Source: Pseudomonas mandelii
Lineage (GTDB): Bacteria > Pseudomonadota > Gammaproteobacteria > Pseudomonadales > Pseudomonadaceae
NCBI RefSeq assembly: GCF_900106065.1
Contig: NZ_LT629796.1
Span: 4,867,501-4,931,500, forward strand
Length of the DNA stretch: 64,000 nucleotides
Direction: 5' to 3'
The notes under the pieces were generated by a model that did not search any database, was not told the DNA's origin, and saw only the letters and a list, made by a program, of their open reading frames with translations. Each line of letters starts with the position of its first letter. The first letter of the stretch is position 1. A program made the translations under genes and the position numbers. Of this stretch, positions 10,638-19,708 are shown in pieces.

Positions 10638-11198
10638 GTGCCATTTACCTGGGTTGACTGGGCGATCGTTGCAATCGTCGCCATCTCCGCATTGATCAGT
10701 CTGAGCCGCGGCTTCGTCAAAGAAGCATTATCGCTGGTGACCTGGATCATCGCAGGAGTCGTCGCCTGGATGTTCGGTGGTGCATTGTCCGAGCACCTCG
10801 CCGGATACATCGAAACGCCATCAGCTCGTGTGATCACGGGCTGCGCCATCATGTTTATCGCCACGTTAATCGTAGGCGCAATGATCAATTATCTTATCGG
10901 CGAGTTGGTACGCGTCACCGGGCTATCCGGGACCGATCGATTCCTCGGCATGGCCTTCGGCGCCGCGCGTGGCGTGTTGCTGGTGGTCGTGGCGGTCGGG
11001 CTGTTGAGCCTGGGGCCGGTACAGCAGGACGGGTGGTGGCAACAGTCACAGCTCGTGCCAAAATTTCTATTGGTCGCAGACTGGTCCAAAAACCTGATCC
11101 TCGGGTGGAGCAGTCAGTGGCTTGCCAGCGGTATCAGCGTACCCGCTGAGATACCGTTCAAGGATCACCTCTTGCCGATGGCCAAAACGCCTCAGTGA
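10638..11198 (+). CDS. cvpA: CvpA-family membrane protein
   Basis: 186 aa beginning at GTG 10638 (VPFTWVDWAIVAIVAISALI). Four hydrophobic helices are visible in the first ~120 residues, including WIIAGVVAWMFGG, VITGCAIMFIATLIVGAMIN and GVLLVVVAVGLLSLG. CvpA is required for colicin V production in E. coli and has been tied to envelope and bile-salt tolerance. The purF start is 41 bases downstream, the conserved cvpA-purF arrangement. Confidence 0.92.
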   Translation: MPFTWVDWAIVAIVAISALISLSRGFVKEALSLVTWIIAGVVAWMFGGALSEHLAGYIETPSARVITGCAIMFIATLIVGAMINYLIGELVRVTGLSGTDRFLGMAFGAARGVLLVVVAVGLLSLGPVQQDGWWQQSQLVPKFLLVADWSKNLILGWSSQWLASGISVPAEIPFKDHLLPMAKTPQ

Positions 11199-11239
11199 GT
11201 TGTGTTCAGTTCAGATCCATTAAGTAGGGGTTGCGTCGC

Positions 11240-12745
11240 ATGTGTGGCATCGTCGGTATCGTCGGTAAGTCGAACGTCAATCAGGCGCTGTATGACGCGC
11301 TAACCGTCCTCCAGCACCGCGGCCAGGACGCTGCCGGTATCGTGACCAGCCATGATGGCCGGTTATTCCTGCGCAAGGACAATGGCCTGGTGCGTGACGT
11401 GTTCCATCAGCGTCACATGCAGCGCCTGGTCGGTCACATGGGCATTGGCCATGTGCGTTACCCGACCGCGGGCAGCTCGACCTCGGCCGAAGCTCAACCG
11501 TTTTACGTCAACTCGCCTTACGGCATCACCCTGGCGCACAACGGTAACCTGACCAACGTTGAACAGCTGGCCAAGGAGATTTACGAATCTGACCTGCGCC
11601 ACGTCAACACCAACTCCGATTCGGAAGTGCTGCTCAACGTGTTCGCGCACGAACTGGCCCAGCGCGGCAAGTTGCAGCCTACCGAAGAAGACGTATTCGC
11701 CGCTGTAACCGACGTGCATAACCGTTGCGTCGGTGGTTATGCGGTCGTGGCAATGGTGACCGGTTACGGCATCGTCGGTTTCCGCGACCCGCACGGCATC
11801 CGCCCGATCGTCTTCGGTCAGCGTCACACCGACGAAGGCGTCGAGTACATGATCGCCTCCGAAAGCGTCTCCCTGGACGTGCTCGGCTTCACCCTTATTC
11901 GCGACCTGGCACCAGGCGAAGCGGTCTACATCACTGAAGATGGCAAGCTGCACACCCGTCAGTGCGCGACCAACCCGTCCCTGACCCCGTGCATCTTCGA
12001 ACACGTCTACCTGGCGCGTCCGGACTCGATCATCGACGGCGTGTCGGTGTACAAGGCCCGTCTGCGCATGGGCGAGAAGCTCGCCGAGAAGATCCTGCGC
12101 GAACGTCCTGAACACGACATCGACGTGGTCATCCCGATCCCGGACACCAGCCGCACTGCGGCCCTGGAGCTGGCGAACCACCTGGGCGTCAAGTTCCGCG
12201 AAGGCTTCGTGAAAAACCGCTACATCGGCCGGACCTTCATCATGCCGGGCCAGGCCGCACGGAAAAAATCCGTACGCCAGAAGCTCAACGCCATCGAACT
12301 GGAATTCCGCGGCAAGAACGTGATGCTGGTGGACGACTCGATCGTTCGTGGCACCACGTGCAAGCAGATCATCCAGATGGCCCGTGAAGCCGGCGCGAAA
12401 AACGTCTACTTCTGCTCCGCAGCACCGGCCGTTCGCTACCCGAACGTCTACGGTATCGACATGCCGAGCGCTCACGAGCTGATCGCCCACAATCGTTCGA
12501 CCCAGGACGTTGCCGACCTGATCGGCGCCGACTGGTTGATCTATCAGGACTTGCCTGACTTGATCGAAGCGGTCGGTGGCGGCAAGATCAAGATCGAGAA
12601 GTTCGATTGTGCGGTGTTCGACGGCCAGTACGTCACCGGTGACGTCGACGAGGCTTACCTGAACAAGATCGAGCAGGCACGTAACGATGCCTCCAAGGTC
12701 AAGACGCAGGCCGTCAGCGCGATCATTGATCTGTACAACAACTGA
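11240..12745 (+). CDS. purF: Amidophosphoribosyltransferase
   Basis: 501 aa starting MCGIVG at ATG 11240; Cys2 becomes the N-terminal glutaminase nucleophile after Met removal, which fixes the start (an in-frame TTG at 11231 would bury it). First committed step of purine synthesis: PRPP plus glutamine to phosphoribosylamine. Class II glutamine amidotransferase domain N-terminal; the C-terminal phosphoribosyltransferase domain has the PRPP loop [18 protein letters not shown] terminator follows at 12752-12774. Confidence 0.97.
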   Translation: MCGIVGIVGKSNVNQALYDALTVLQHRGQDAAGIVTSHDGRLFLRKDNGLVRDVFHQRHMQRLVGHMGIGHVRYPTAGSSTSAEAQPFYVNSPYGITLAHNGNLTNVEQLAKEIYESDLRHVNTNSDSEVLLNVFAHELAQRGKLQPTEEDVFAAVTDVHNRCVGGYAVVAMVTGYGIVGFRDPHGIRPIVFGQRHTDEGVEYMIASESVSLDVLGFTLIRDLAPGEAVYITEDGKLHTRQCATNPSLTPCIFEHVYLARPDSIIDGVSVYKARLRMGEKLAEKILRERPEHDIDVVIPIPDTSRTAALELANHLGVKFREGFVKNRYIGRTFIMPGQAARKKSVRQKLNAIELEFRGKNVMLVDDSIVRGTTCKQIIQMAREAGAKNVYFCSAAPAVRYPNVYGIDMPSAHELIAHNRSTQDVADLIGADWLIYQDLPDLIEAVGGGKIKIEKFDCAVFDGQYVTGDVDEAYLNKIEQARNDASKVKTQAVSAIIDLYNN

Positions 12746-12751
12746 GTAACT

Positions 12752-12774
12752 ACCGGCCCTGAGGGGCCGGTTTT
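12752..12774 (+). terminator. Terminator after purF
   Basis: Stem ACCGGCCC / GGGCCGGT with a short TGAG-type loop, then TTTTGT. It starts six bases after the purF stop. Confidence 0.85.
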
Positions 12775-12811
12775 GTATCTACTTATAAAGAACAAGGCAA
12801 GGAGTGACAGC

Positions 12812-14023
12812 ATGAGTCAGGATTGGGATGCCGGTCGGCTGGACAGCGACCTCGAAGGCGTAGCGTTCGATACCCTGGCCGTACGCGCCGGTCAGCACCG
12901 CACGCCGGAAGGCGAACACGGTGATCCGATGTTCTTCACTTCAAGCTACGTATTCCGTACCGCTGCCGATGCGGCGGCGCGCTTTGCCGGTGAAGTGCCG
13001 GGCAACGTTTACTCGCGCTATACCAACCCGACCGTTCGCGCGTTCGAAGAGCGCATTGCCGCGCTGGAAAGCGCCGAGCAAGCGGTCGCCACGGCCACCG
13101 GCATGGCAGCGATCATGGCGGTGGTCATGAGCCTGTGCAGCGCTGGTGATCACGTGCTGGTGTCGCGCAGCGTGTTCGGCTCGACCATCAGTCTCTTCGA
13201 AAAGTACTTCAAGCGCTTCGGCATCGAAGTCGACTACGTGCCTTTGGCGGACCTGTCCGGTTGGGACGCAGCCATCAAGGCCAACACCAAATTGCTGTTC
13301 GTCGAGTCGCCGTCCAATCCATTGGCAGAGCTGGTAGACATTGCCGAGCTGGCGAAAATCGCTCATGCCAAAGGCGCGATGCTGGTGGTCGACAACTGCT
13401 TCTGCACCCCTGCGTTGCAACAACCGCTGAAGATGGGCGCGGACATCGTCGTGCACTCGGCGACCAAGTTCATCGATGGCCAGGGCCGTTGCATGGGCGG
13501 CGTTGTCGCCGGTCGCAGCGAGCAGATGAAAGAAGTGGTGGGTTTCCTGCGCACCGCCGGGCCGACCCTGAGCCCGTTTAACGCCTGGATCTTCCTCAAG
13601 GGTCTGGAAACCCTGAGCCTGCGCATGAAGGCGCATTGCGCCAACGCCCAGCAACTGGCCGAGTGGCTGGAGCAGCAGGACGGCATCGAGAAAGTCCATT
13701 ACGCTGGCCTCAAGAGCCATCCGCAGCACGAACTGGCGCTGCGCCAGCAGAAAGGTTTCGGCGCCGTGGTGAGTTTCGAGGTCAAGGGCGGCAAAGAGGG
13801 CGCCTGGCGCTTTATCGATGCGACCCGCCTGATTTCGATCACCGCCAATCTGGGTGACAGCAAAACCACGATCACGCACCCGAGCACCACCTCCCACGGC
13901 CGTCTGGCGCCGCAAGAGCGTGAAGCGGCGGGCATTCGTGACAGCCTGATCCGCATCGCGGTCGGTCTGGAAGACGTGGCAGACCTGCAAGCCGATCTGG
14001 CGCGCGGGTTGGCGGCCTTGTGA
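12812..14023 (+). CDS. metZ: O-succinylhomoserine sulfhydrylase
   Basis: 403 aa from ATG 12812 (AAGGAG 12 bases upstream); an in-frame opening from 12773 reaches back into the purF terminator and is rejected. PLP enzyme that makes homocysteine directly from O-succinylhomoserine and sulfide, the Pseudomonas route to methionine. The PLP lysine is in [16 protein letters not shown], and the Cys/Met-metabolism family motifs YSRYTNPT and VESPSNP are present. Its stop overlaps the next start (GTGA). Confidence 0.95.
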   Translation: MSQDWDAGRLDSDLEGVAFDTLAVRAGQHRTPEGEHGDPMFFTSSYVFRTAADAAARFAGEVPGNVYSRYTNPTVRAFEERIAALESAEQAVATATGMAAIMAVVMSLCSAGDHVLVSRSVFGSTISLFEKYFKRFGIEVDYVPLADLSGWDAAIKANTKLLFVESPSNPLAELVDIAELAKIAHAKGAMLVVDNCFCTPALQQPLKMGADIVVHSATKFIDGQGRCMGGVVAGRSEQMKEVVGFLRTAGPTLSPFNAWIFLKGLETLSLRMKAHCANAQQLAEWLEQQDGIEKVHYAGLKSHPQHELALRQQKGFGAVVSFEVKGGKEGAWRFIDATRLISITANLGDSKTTITHPSTTSHGRLAPQEREAAGIRDSLIRIAVGLEDVADLQADLARGLAAL

Positions 14024-14793
14024 TCGAGTTGGCGACGCCGGGTACCGGCACCCATGGCCGCGTTGCACTGGTCACCGGTGCTGCACGCGGCATCGGGTTG
14101 GGGATCGCGGCCTGGCTGATCAGCGAAGGCTGGCAGGTGGTGCTGACCGATCTTGATCGAGAGCGTGGTTCGAAGGTGACAAAAGTGCTGGGCGCAAACG
14201 CCTGGTTCGTCGCCATGGACGTCTCGAACGAGGGGCAAGTGGCGCTGGGCGTTGCCGAGGTGCTGGGTCAATTCGGGCGTCTGGATGCGCTGGTGTGCAA
14301 CGCGGCGGTGGCCGACCCGCACAACATCACCCTGGAAAGCCTCGACCTGGCTTACTGGAACCGGGTGCTGGCGGTCAATCTCAGTGGGCCAATGCTGTTG
14401 GCCAAACACTGTGCGCCGTATCTGCGCGCTCACAGCGGTGCGATCGTCAACCTGGCCTCGACCCGTGCCGGGCAATCAGAGCCTGATACAGAGGCTTACG
14501 CGGCGAGCAAGGGCGGCCTGCTGGCCCTGACTCACGCGTTGGCCATCAGCCTTGGGCCGGAAATACGCGTCAACGCGGTCAGCCCTGGCTGGATCGACGC
14601 GCGAGACCCGGCGGCACGACGTGCCGCCCCCCTGACCGATGCCGACCATGCCCAGCATCCGGCGGGCAGGGTCGGGACTGTCGAAGACGTCGCGGCGATG
14701 GTGGCGTGGCTGTTGTCGAAGAATGCCGGGTTCGTCACGGGCCAGGAATTTGTGGTCGATGGCGGCATGACCAAGAAGATGGTCTACAAGTAG
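14020..14793 (+). CDS. Short-chain dehydrogenase/reductase (SDR)
   Basis: 257 aa, GTG start overlapping the metZ stop by four bases, so probably translationally coupled. Classical SDR: the nucleotide loop [12 protein letters not shown] (about residues 20-31), CNAAVADP in place of NNAG, the catalytic Ser in VNLASTRAG and the YAASK active site. Asp in [11 protein letters not shown] at the end of beta-2 suggests NAD preference. Substrate unknown; the position after metZ is conserved but gives no function. Confidence 0.88.
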   Translation: MIELATPGTGTHGRVALVTGAARGIGLGIAAWLISEGWQVVLTDLDRERGSKVTKVLGANAWFVAMDVSNEGQVALGVAEVLGQFGRLDALVCNAAVADPHNITLESLDLAYWNRVLAVNLSGPMLLAKHCAPYLRAHSGAIVNLASTRAGQSEPDTEAYAASKGGLLALTHALAISLGPEIRVNAVSPGWIDARDPAARRAAPLTDADHAQHPAGRVGTVEDVAAMVAWLLSKNAGFVTGQEFVVDGGMTKKMVYK

Positions 14794-14900
14794 AAGCTGC
14801 AAGTCTCAAGCTACAAGCGGCAAGTAAATGCGAGCCCGTGCAAGCCCTGAATACGCGATCCTGCTTTTACTTGCCGCTTGAAGCTTGTACTTGGAGCTGT
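14793..14900. repeat. Inverted repeat of the AGCTxCAAGCGGCAAGTA type
   Basis: Arms AGCTACAAGCGGCAAGTA (14810-14827) and TACTTGCCGCTTGAAGCT (about 14868-14885) are near-perfect reverse complements, with more pairing outside. It lies between the SDR stop and the tRNA promoter. It resembles the other common Pseudomonas extragenic repeat class and could also end transcription. Confidence 0.6.
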
Positions 14901-14924
14901 TTTGAAAAAACTTCAATCCTGCTA

Positions 14925-14953
14925 TTGACTTAGGTTCGCTACCTGCGTAAATT
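14925..14953 (+). promoter_or_regulatory. tRNA operon promoter
   Basis: TTGACT (14925-14930), 17-base spacer, TAAATT (14948-14953), 22 bases ahead of the tRNA-Val gene. Confidence 0.65.
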
Positions 14954-14975
14954 TCGCGGCCTCGGAGATGCAAAC

Positions 14976-15051
14976 GGGTGATTAGCTCAGCTGGGAGAGC
15001 GTCTGCCTTACAAGCAGAATGTCGGCGGTTCGATCCCGTCATCACCCACCA
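14976..15051 (+). tRNA. tRNA-Val (anticodon TAC)
   Basis: 76 nt with encoded CCA. Acceptor GGGTGAT pairs with ATCACCC; D arm AGCTCAGCTGGGAGAGC; anticodon loop CTTACAA gives TAC; T loop GGTTCGATCCC. First of three tRNAs that share one terminator. Confidence 0.97.
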
Positions 15052-15106
15052 AATCCGAGAGTCTTGCGAGAGCAAGATGGAAGCTGTTAAAAGCCTCCAC
15101 CGACGC

Positions 15107-15183
15107 GCAGCGGTAGTTCAGTCGGTTAGAATACCGGCCTGTCACGCCGGGGGTCGCGGGTTCGAGTCCCGTCCGCTGCGCCA
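15107..15183 (+). tRNA. tRNA-Asp (anticodon GTC), copy 1
   Basis: 77 nt. Acceptor GCAGCGG / CCGCTGC with GCCA end; anticodon loop CTGTCAC gives GTC; T loop GGTTCGAGTCC. Identical to the copy at 15289. Confidence 0.97.
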
Positions 15184-15288
15184 TATTTTCCGAGTCAGGC
15201 TTGACCTGATTCGAGACTGAAAGAGAGATTGAAAAGTCTCGGAGCTTTCAGTCAGACGAGTTAATTGAGCGTCAGCTCAAAGCGATAC

Positions 15289-15365
15289 GCAGCGGTAGTT
15301 CAGTCGGTTAGAATACCGGCCTGTCACGCCGGGGGTCGCGGGTTCGAGTCCCGTCCGCTGCGCCA
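15289..15365 (+). tRNA. tRNA-Asp (anticodon GTC), copy 2
   Basis: Exact duplicate of the preceding tRNA-Asp, 105 bases after its end. The intervening DNA is not duplicated. Confidence 0.97.
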
Positions 15366-15439
15366 TATCTGCCTCAAGGCCCGCTGAACGCCTTGGAGCT
15401 ACGAAGAAAGCCGCTGGCAATCTTCGAGTCGATAGCAAA

Positions 15440-15467
15440 GACCCTGGTCGAAAGACCGGGGTTTTTT
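15440..15467 (+). terminator. Terminator of the tRNA cluster
   Basis: Stem CCCTGGTC / GACCGGGG with a GAAA tetraloop and six T, 75 bases after the last tRNA. Confidence 0.85.
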
Positions 15468-15563
15468 GTGTCTGCGATTTGGCTTTTCTCTCCTCCATAC
15501 CCTCCCCAATGAACCTTTCTGCTCAGTCGATGCATAAAGGGCTTCCTTCGCACGCCTGACATT

Positions 15564-15583
15564 AATTAGAATCACTCTCATTT
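15564..15583 (+). promoter_or_regulatory. Fur-box-like site upstream of the FecI-type sigma gene
   Basis: AATTAGAATCACTCTCATTT is an imperfect palindrome close to the Fur consensus pattern AATGAGAAT-N-ATTCTCATT. It lies 32 bases before the sigma gene, where iron repression of such operons normally acts. Assigned from pattern only. Confidence 0.6.
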
Positions 15584-15614
15584 ACGATAACTCCTTGGCA
15601 CAGGGCTTCTTGAA

Positions 15615-16124
15615 ATGAGCGATGCAGCGATGCCGGAGGAGCAAACCTTCCATGACTTGTACCGCGACTATCGCGGCTGGCTCGAAAACTGGTTGAGGCG
15701 GCGCATGAGCAATGGTCATGATGCGGCGGACCTGAGCCAGGATACGTTCGTGCGTGTGCTCGCCAGCTCCCAGCACATTGCTGACCTGCAAGAGCCCCGT
15801 GCCTACCTGGCGACCGTGGGCAAACGGCTGCTGACCAACTTCTACAAGCGCCGCAGCCTCGAACAGGCTTACCTCAACGCCCTGGCGCTGCTGCCCGAAG
15901 ACTGCGTGCCATCCCCCGAGCAGCGCTGGATTCTGCTGGAAACCCTGCAAGCCCTCGACGAATTGCTCGATGGATTGCCGACCCCGGTACGACGGGCATT
16001 TCTCTGGAGCCAACTGGAAGGCCTGGGTTACCAGCAAATCGCCGAGCGCCTGCAAGTCTCCGAACGCACGATCAAGCGCTACATGGCCCAAGCCTACGAA
16101 CACTGCCTGCTGGTGGACCTGTGA
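15615..16124 (+). CDS. FecI-like ECF sigma factor
   Basis: 169 aa. Region 2 carries LYRDYRGWLENWLRRRMSNG and DLSQDTFVRVLAS; region 4 carries the helix-turn-helix EGLGYQQIAERLQVSERTIK. It belongs to the iron-starvation subgroup, as shown by its neighbours: a FecR anti-sigma gene (4-base overlap) and a TonB receptor with a signalling domain. Expected to direct transcription of that receptor when ferric siderophore binds. A Fur-like box precedes it. Confidence 0.93.
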   Translation: MSDAAMPEEQTFHDLYRDYRGWLENWLRRRMSNGHDAADLSQDTFVRVLASSQHIADLQEPRAYLATVGKRLLTNFYKRRSLEQAYLNALALLPEDCVPSPEQRWILLETLQALDELLDGLPTPVRRAFLWSQLEGLGYQQIAERLQVSERTIKRYMAQAYEHCLLVDL

Positions 16125-17071
16125 TCGGTTCAGCCCCTTCGGCCGACGCCCGCCACGTCATGCGGGCTGCCGCGCAGTGGCTGGCGCTGATGGAATCGGG
16201 CACTGCCAATGAGCAGGACCGTGCCGAGTTGCAGACCTGGCGCGACAGCCATTCCAGTCACGAACAGGCCTGGCAGAAAGCGCAACGCTTGCGTCAACGT
16301 TTTAGCGACCTGCCTTCAGTATTGGCGATGGCCAGTCTGGATAGGCCGCAGCCGAGCCGGCGTGCGGTGCTCAAGCGCGCCGTGGGAGCGGTGGCGTTGG
16401 TGCCGACTGCCTGGCTGATCAGTCGGCAGTTGCCTTTGGATGTCTGGGGCGCCGACCTGCGCACGGCGACCGGCGAGGGCAAGAAAGTCCGGTTGGCCGA
16501 TGGCAGCTCGCTGCAATTGAACACCGCGAGCGCCGTCGATATTGATCTGAACACTCGGCTACTGAAGCTCGTGGAGGGCGAAATAGCCCTGAAAGTCCCC
16601 GGTTCGTCGCCGCTGACGATCCAGACTCACTTCGGCCAGGTAGTCGTCAGTCAGAGCGAAGTGTGTGTCCGCCAGTGGCCGACGGGTTGCCGGGTGTCGG
16701 TGCTCAACGGCGCGGTGCAGTTGGAGCCTTTGCGCGGACCGGTCTTTTCACTGCGCGCAGGCCAGCAAGTCAGCCTTCAGGCGGCAGGTGCCGGCGCTGT
16801 GGAGCCCTTCGACGTGCTTGCTCCAGGCTGGCGAGACGGTGTGTTGATGGCACAGAACCAGCCTCTGGGGGATTTCCTGCGTGAACTCAGCACCTATCGC
16901 CCGGGTGTGCTGCGCTGGGAGCCGGAACTGGAATCCCTGCGTGTCACCGGCAGTTTTCGCCTGGAAGACACCGATCGTATCCTCACGCTGTTAGCGGCCA
17001 GCTTGCCGCTGGAGGTGCATTCGCGTACGCGTTATTGGGTCACGCTGCTGCCGCGTAAAAATAGTGTTTGA
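16121..17071 (+). CDS. FecR-family anti-sigma regulator
   Basis: 316 aa from GTG 16121, overlapping the sigma gene by four bases. Cytoplasmic N-terminal domain with conserved Trp residues (AAQWLALMESG, LQTWRDSHSSHEQAWQKA), one membrane segment about residues 85-105 (GAVALVPTAWLIS), then the periplasmic FecR domain (ATGEGKKVRLADGSSLQLN) and a C-terminal STN-binding part. It relays the receptor-occupied signal to the sigma factor. The twin-Arg-like SRRAVLKRA just before the helix is common in this family. Confidence 0.93.
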   Translation: MIGSAPSADARHVMRAAAQWLALMESGTANEQDRAELQTWRDSHSSHEQAWQKAQRLRQRFSDLPSVLAMASLDRPQPSRRAVLKRAVGAVALVPTAWLISRQLPLDVWGADLRTATGEGKKVRLADGSSLQLNTASAVDIDLNTRLLKLVEGEIALKVPGSSPLTIQTHFGQVVVSQSEVCVRQWPTGCRVSVLNGAVQLEPLRGPVFSLRAGQQVSLQAAGAGAVEPFDVLAPGWRDGVLMAQNQPLGDFLRELSTYRPGVLRWEPELESLRVTGSFRLEDTDRILTLLAASLPLEVHSRTRYWVTLLPRKNSV

Positions 17072-17138
17072 AGGGTGTCCCCTTTTTTCGCGTCGCTTGT
17101 CATTCAAGGCAAGTGAACGAATCAAGAGAGCTTCTTCA

Positions 17139-19562
17139 ATGCCCGCAGTGTTCCCGTCGAGTCCGCGTTTGGCTTCATCCCGCCTGCGCCCGTTAATGCA
17201 CTTGAGCCTGTTGCTGAGCCTCAGTGCCTGTCCGTTGTTTATCACCGCCGGTTGGGCCGAAGACGCGCCTCGACGCAGTTATCAGGTGCCGGCAGGCAGC
17301 CTTGGTGCAGCGCTGACCCGTTTCGCGGGTCTGGCCGGGGTCAATCTGTCTGTGGACCCGGCGCTGGTGAGCGGTCGCAACAGCCCCGGTCTGTCCGGCG
17401 AGTTCGCCGTGGAGGAGGGCTTTGCGCGGCTGTTGCAGGGTTCCGGTCTGCAACTGCAACCGGTGGGCGAGCAGGCCTACATCCTGACCCCGGCGCCCGA
17501 AGGCAGTGGTCTGCAACTCGGCGCCACCTCAATTCTCGGTTCCATCGACCCGGTGGACGGTGATCCGTATGCCGGCGGCCAGGTTGCGCGTCGCGGTTCG
17601 CAAGGCTTGCTGGGCTCCAAAGATTTCATGGAAACGCCGTTCAGCATGACCACCTACACCAGCGAGGTGGTCAAGAACCAGCAGGCGCGGACCTTGGGCG
17701 ACCTGATCGCCAACGATCCATCGGTTCGTGCCACGAACCCGGCGGGTGGGCGCTATGAGCAGTTCACCATTCGAGGGTTGAGCCTGTTCAACAGTGATGT
17801 TGCCTACAACGGTCTCTACGGCATCCTGCCGACTTATACGATCGACATGGAAATGGCTGATCGTGTCGATGTGATCAAAGGTCCGAGCCAACTGATCAAC
17901 GGCATCTCGCCGCGGGGCAGCGTGGGTGGCGGGATCAACGTGGTGGCCAAGCGCGCCACCGACAAGCCCATTACTTCGTTTACCGGTATGTACGCTTCCG
18001 ACAGCCAGGTCGGCGGTGCAGTGGATGTTGGCCGGCGCTTTGGTGAAGACAACAAGTTCGGCATTCGTTTCAATGGCGTCAAGCAGTCCGGCGACACCGA
18101 ATGGGATCAGCAGAATGTCGACCGCGAGATGGCCGTGCTGGGCCTGGATTTTCGCGGTGAACGCTTGCGTCTCTCGACGGACGTCGGCCGTACCGAGCGT
18201 GATACCGACGCGCCGCAGGAGCGGGTGCAGGTCAACGCCAACGCGCAGGTTCCACATGCCAGCGATGTGCGTCACAACTATGCGCAACCCTGGAGCAAGG
18301 CGAGTACCAACGACACCTTCGGCACGGTGAACGCCGAATTCGACGTCAACGATTCCGTGATGCTCTACGGCGGTGTGGGCGCGCGCAAAAGCAATCATGA
18401 TTTTCTCCGGCATGCCGTCGCGGTCACCAACGACAAGGGCGATTTCAGCGTTCAACCCCGTGATTTCACCCGCGACGAAAACGTCCGGACGGCCACGGCT
18501 GGGGTGCGCAACTGGTTTCATACCGGCCCGGTGAGCCATGAGGTGAACCTGGCGGCCAGTTATTTCTACATGGACTTCGAGAACGGTGGCGCACGTTACG
18601 CGGCGGCCCCCAGCAACCTCTACAACCCTGTGGAAACACCGACGCCGGTCAGACCGACGCGACAGGATCCGAAGGTCTACACCGAAAACCGCTTCAGCGG
18701 CGTGGCCTTGTCCGACACCCTGGGATTCTTCGATGACCGGCTGCTGCTGACCCTGGGCGCCCGCTGGCAGCGGGTGAAGGTCGACGACTGGTCGGATAAC
18801 GTCAAAGGCGACACCGCCTACGACGAGGAAAAGGTTTCGCCGTCGGGCGGCATCCTGTTCAAGGCCACCGATAAGCTGTCGCTGTACGCGAACTACATGG
18901 AAGGCCTGAGCCAAGGCAAGATCGCGCCATCGACCTCGATCAACGAAGACGAGATTTTCCCGCCATTCATCAGCCGCCAGGTCGAGGTCGGCGCCAAGTA
19001 TGACGCCGGCGCGTTTGCCATGACCGCTGCGGTGTTCCGGATCAAGCAGCCAGCCTATGAGACCAACGCCACCACGCGGGTTTTCGGCCCGAACGGCAAG
19101 CGTGAAAACACGGGTGTGGAACTGAGTGTGTTCGGTGAGCCGCTCGAGGGTTTCCGCTTGCTCGGCGGTGTCATGTATATCGACAGCGAGTTGACCAACA
19201 CCGCCAATGGCACCTTCGACGGCAACCGGGCGCCGGCCACTCCGAAATACAACGTCAACCTGGGCGCCGAGTGGGACGTGCCGACCGTGCAGGGCCTGAC
19301 CCTCACCAGCCGGGGCATCTATTCCAGTTCGCAGTATCTGGACCAGTCCAACAACAAGGAGATCGAATCGTGGGAGCGTTTCGACGTGGGCGCACGCTAC
19401 GCGTTCAAGGTCGAGGAAAAGAACATCACATTGCGCGCCAACATCGAGAACGTGGCCGACAAGCGCTACTGGAGTTCGGCCGGGGCGTCGGATGACAGTG
19501 AGCCAGGGTTGACGCTGTCGACACCGCGGACCTATCTGCTTTCGGCGACCGTCGACTTCTGA
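17139..19562 (+). CDS. TonB-dependent siderophore receptor with signalling domain
   Basis: 807 aa from ATG 17139. Signal peptide about 1-40 ending GWAE; STN signalling domain about 45-110 (SYQVPAGSLGAALTRFAGLA); plug about 150-270 (PFSMTTYTSEVVKNQQARTL, FTIRGLS); 22-strand barrel ending in phenylalanine (SATVDF). The STN domain marks it as a transducer that signals through the FecR and FecI partners upstream. Substrate is a ferric siderophore; which one cannot be told from sequence here, though uptake of a xenosiderophore is usual for such sets. Confidence 0.93.
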   Translation: MPAVFPSSPRLASSRLRPLMHLSLLLSLSACPLFITAGWAEDAPRRSYQVPAGSLGAALTRFAGLAGVNLSVDPALVSGRNSPGLSGEFAVEEGFARLLQGSGLQLQPVGEQAYILTPAPEGSGLQLGATSILGSIDPVDGDPYAGGQVARRGSQGLLGSKDFMETPFSMTTYTSEVVKNQQARTLGDLIANDPSVRATNPAGGRYEQFTIRGLSLFNSDVAYNGLYGILPTYTIDMEMADRVDVIKGPSQLINGISPRGSVGGGINVVAKRATDKPITSFTGMYASDSQVGGAVDVGRRFGEDNKFGIRFNGVKQSGDTEWDQQNVDREMAVLGLDFRGERLRLSTDVGRTERDTDAPQERVQVNANAQVPHASDVRHNYAQPWSKASTNDTFGTVNAEFDVNDSVMLYGGVGARKSNHDFLRHAVAVTNDKGDFSVQPRDFTRDENVRTATAGVRNWFHTGPVSHEVNLAASYFYMDFENGGARYAAAPSNLYNPVETPTPVRPTRQDPKVYTENRFSGVALSDTLGFFDDRLLLTLGARWQRVKVDDWSDNVKGDTAYDEEKVSPSGGILFKATDKLSLYANYMEGLSQGKIAPSTSINEDEIFPPFISRQVEVGAKYDAGAFAMTAAVFRIKQPAYETNATTRVFGPNGKRENTGVELSVFGEPLEGFRLLGGVMYIDSELTNTANGTFDGNRAPATPKYNVNLGAEWDVPTVQGLTLTSRGIYSSSQYLDQSNNKEIESWERFDVGARYAFKVEEKNITLRANIENVADKRYWSSAGASDDSEPGLTLSTPRTYLLSATVDF

Positions 19563-19587
19563 CGGCATCGCGTTGACTGACCCGACG

Positions 19588-19688
19588 CCATCGCGAGCAG
19601 GCTCGCTCCCACAGGGGTTTTGTGTTGTTGCATAGATTTAATCAACAACACCAATCCCCTGTGGGAGCGAGCCTGCTCGCGATAGCGG
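19588..19688. repeat. REP palindrome pair (REPIN)
   Basis: CATCGCGAGCAGGCTCGCTC near 19588 and GAGCGAGCCTGCTCGCGATA near 19665 face each other, and the pairing extends inward through CCCACAGGGG and GTGTTGTTG. It separates the convergent receptor and aldehyde dehydrogenase genes and may act as a shared terminator. Confidence 0.88.
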
Positions 19689-19708
19689 CATCAGCAACGC
19701 CGCAAGAC

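Noticed and set aside
17529..19568. 679-codon open frame antisense to the TonB receptor
   Set aside because: Covers a clear receptor gene on the other strand; no motif, no ribosome site.
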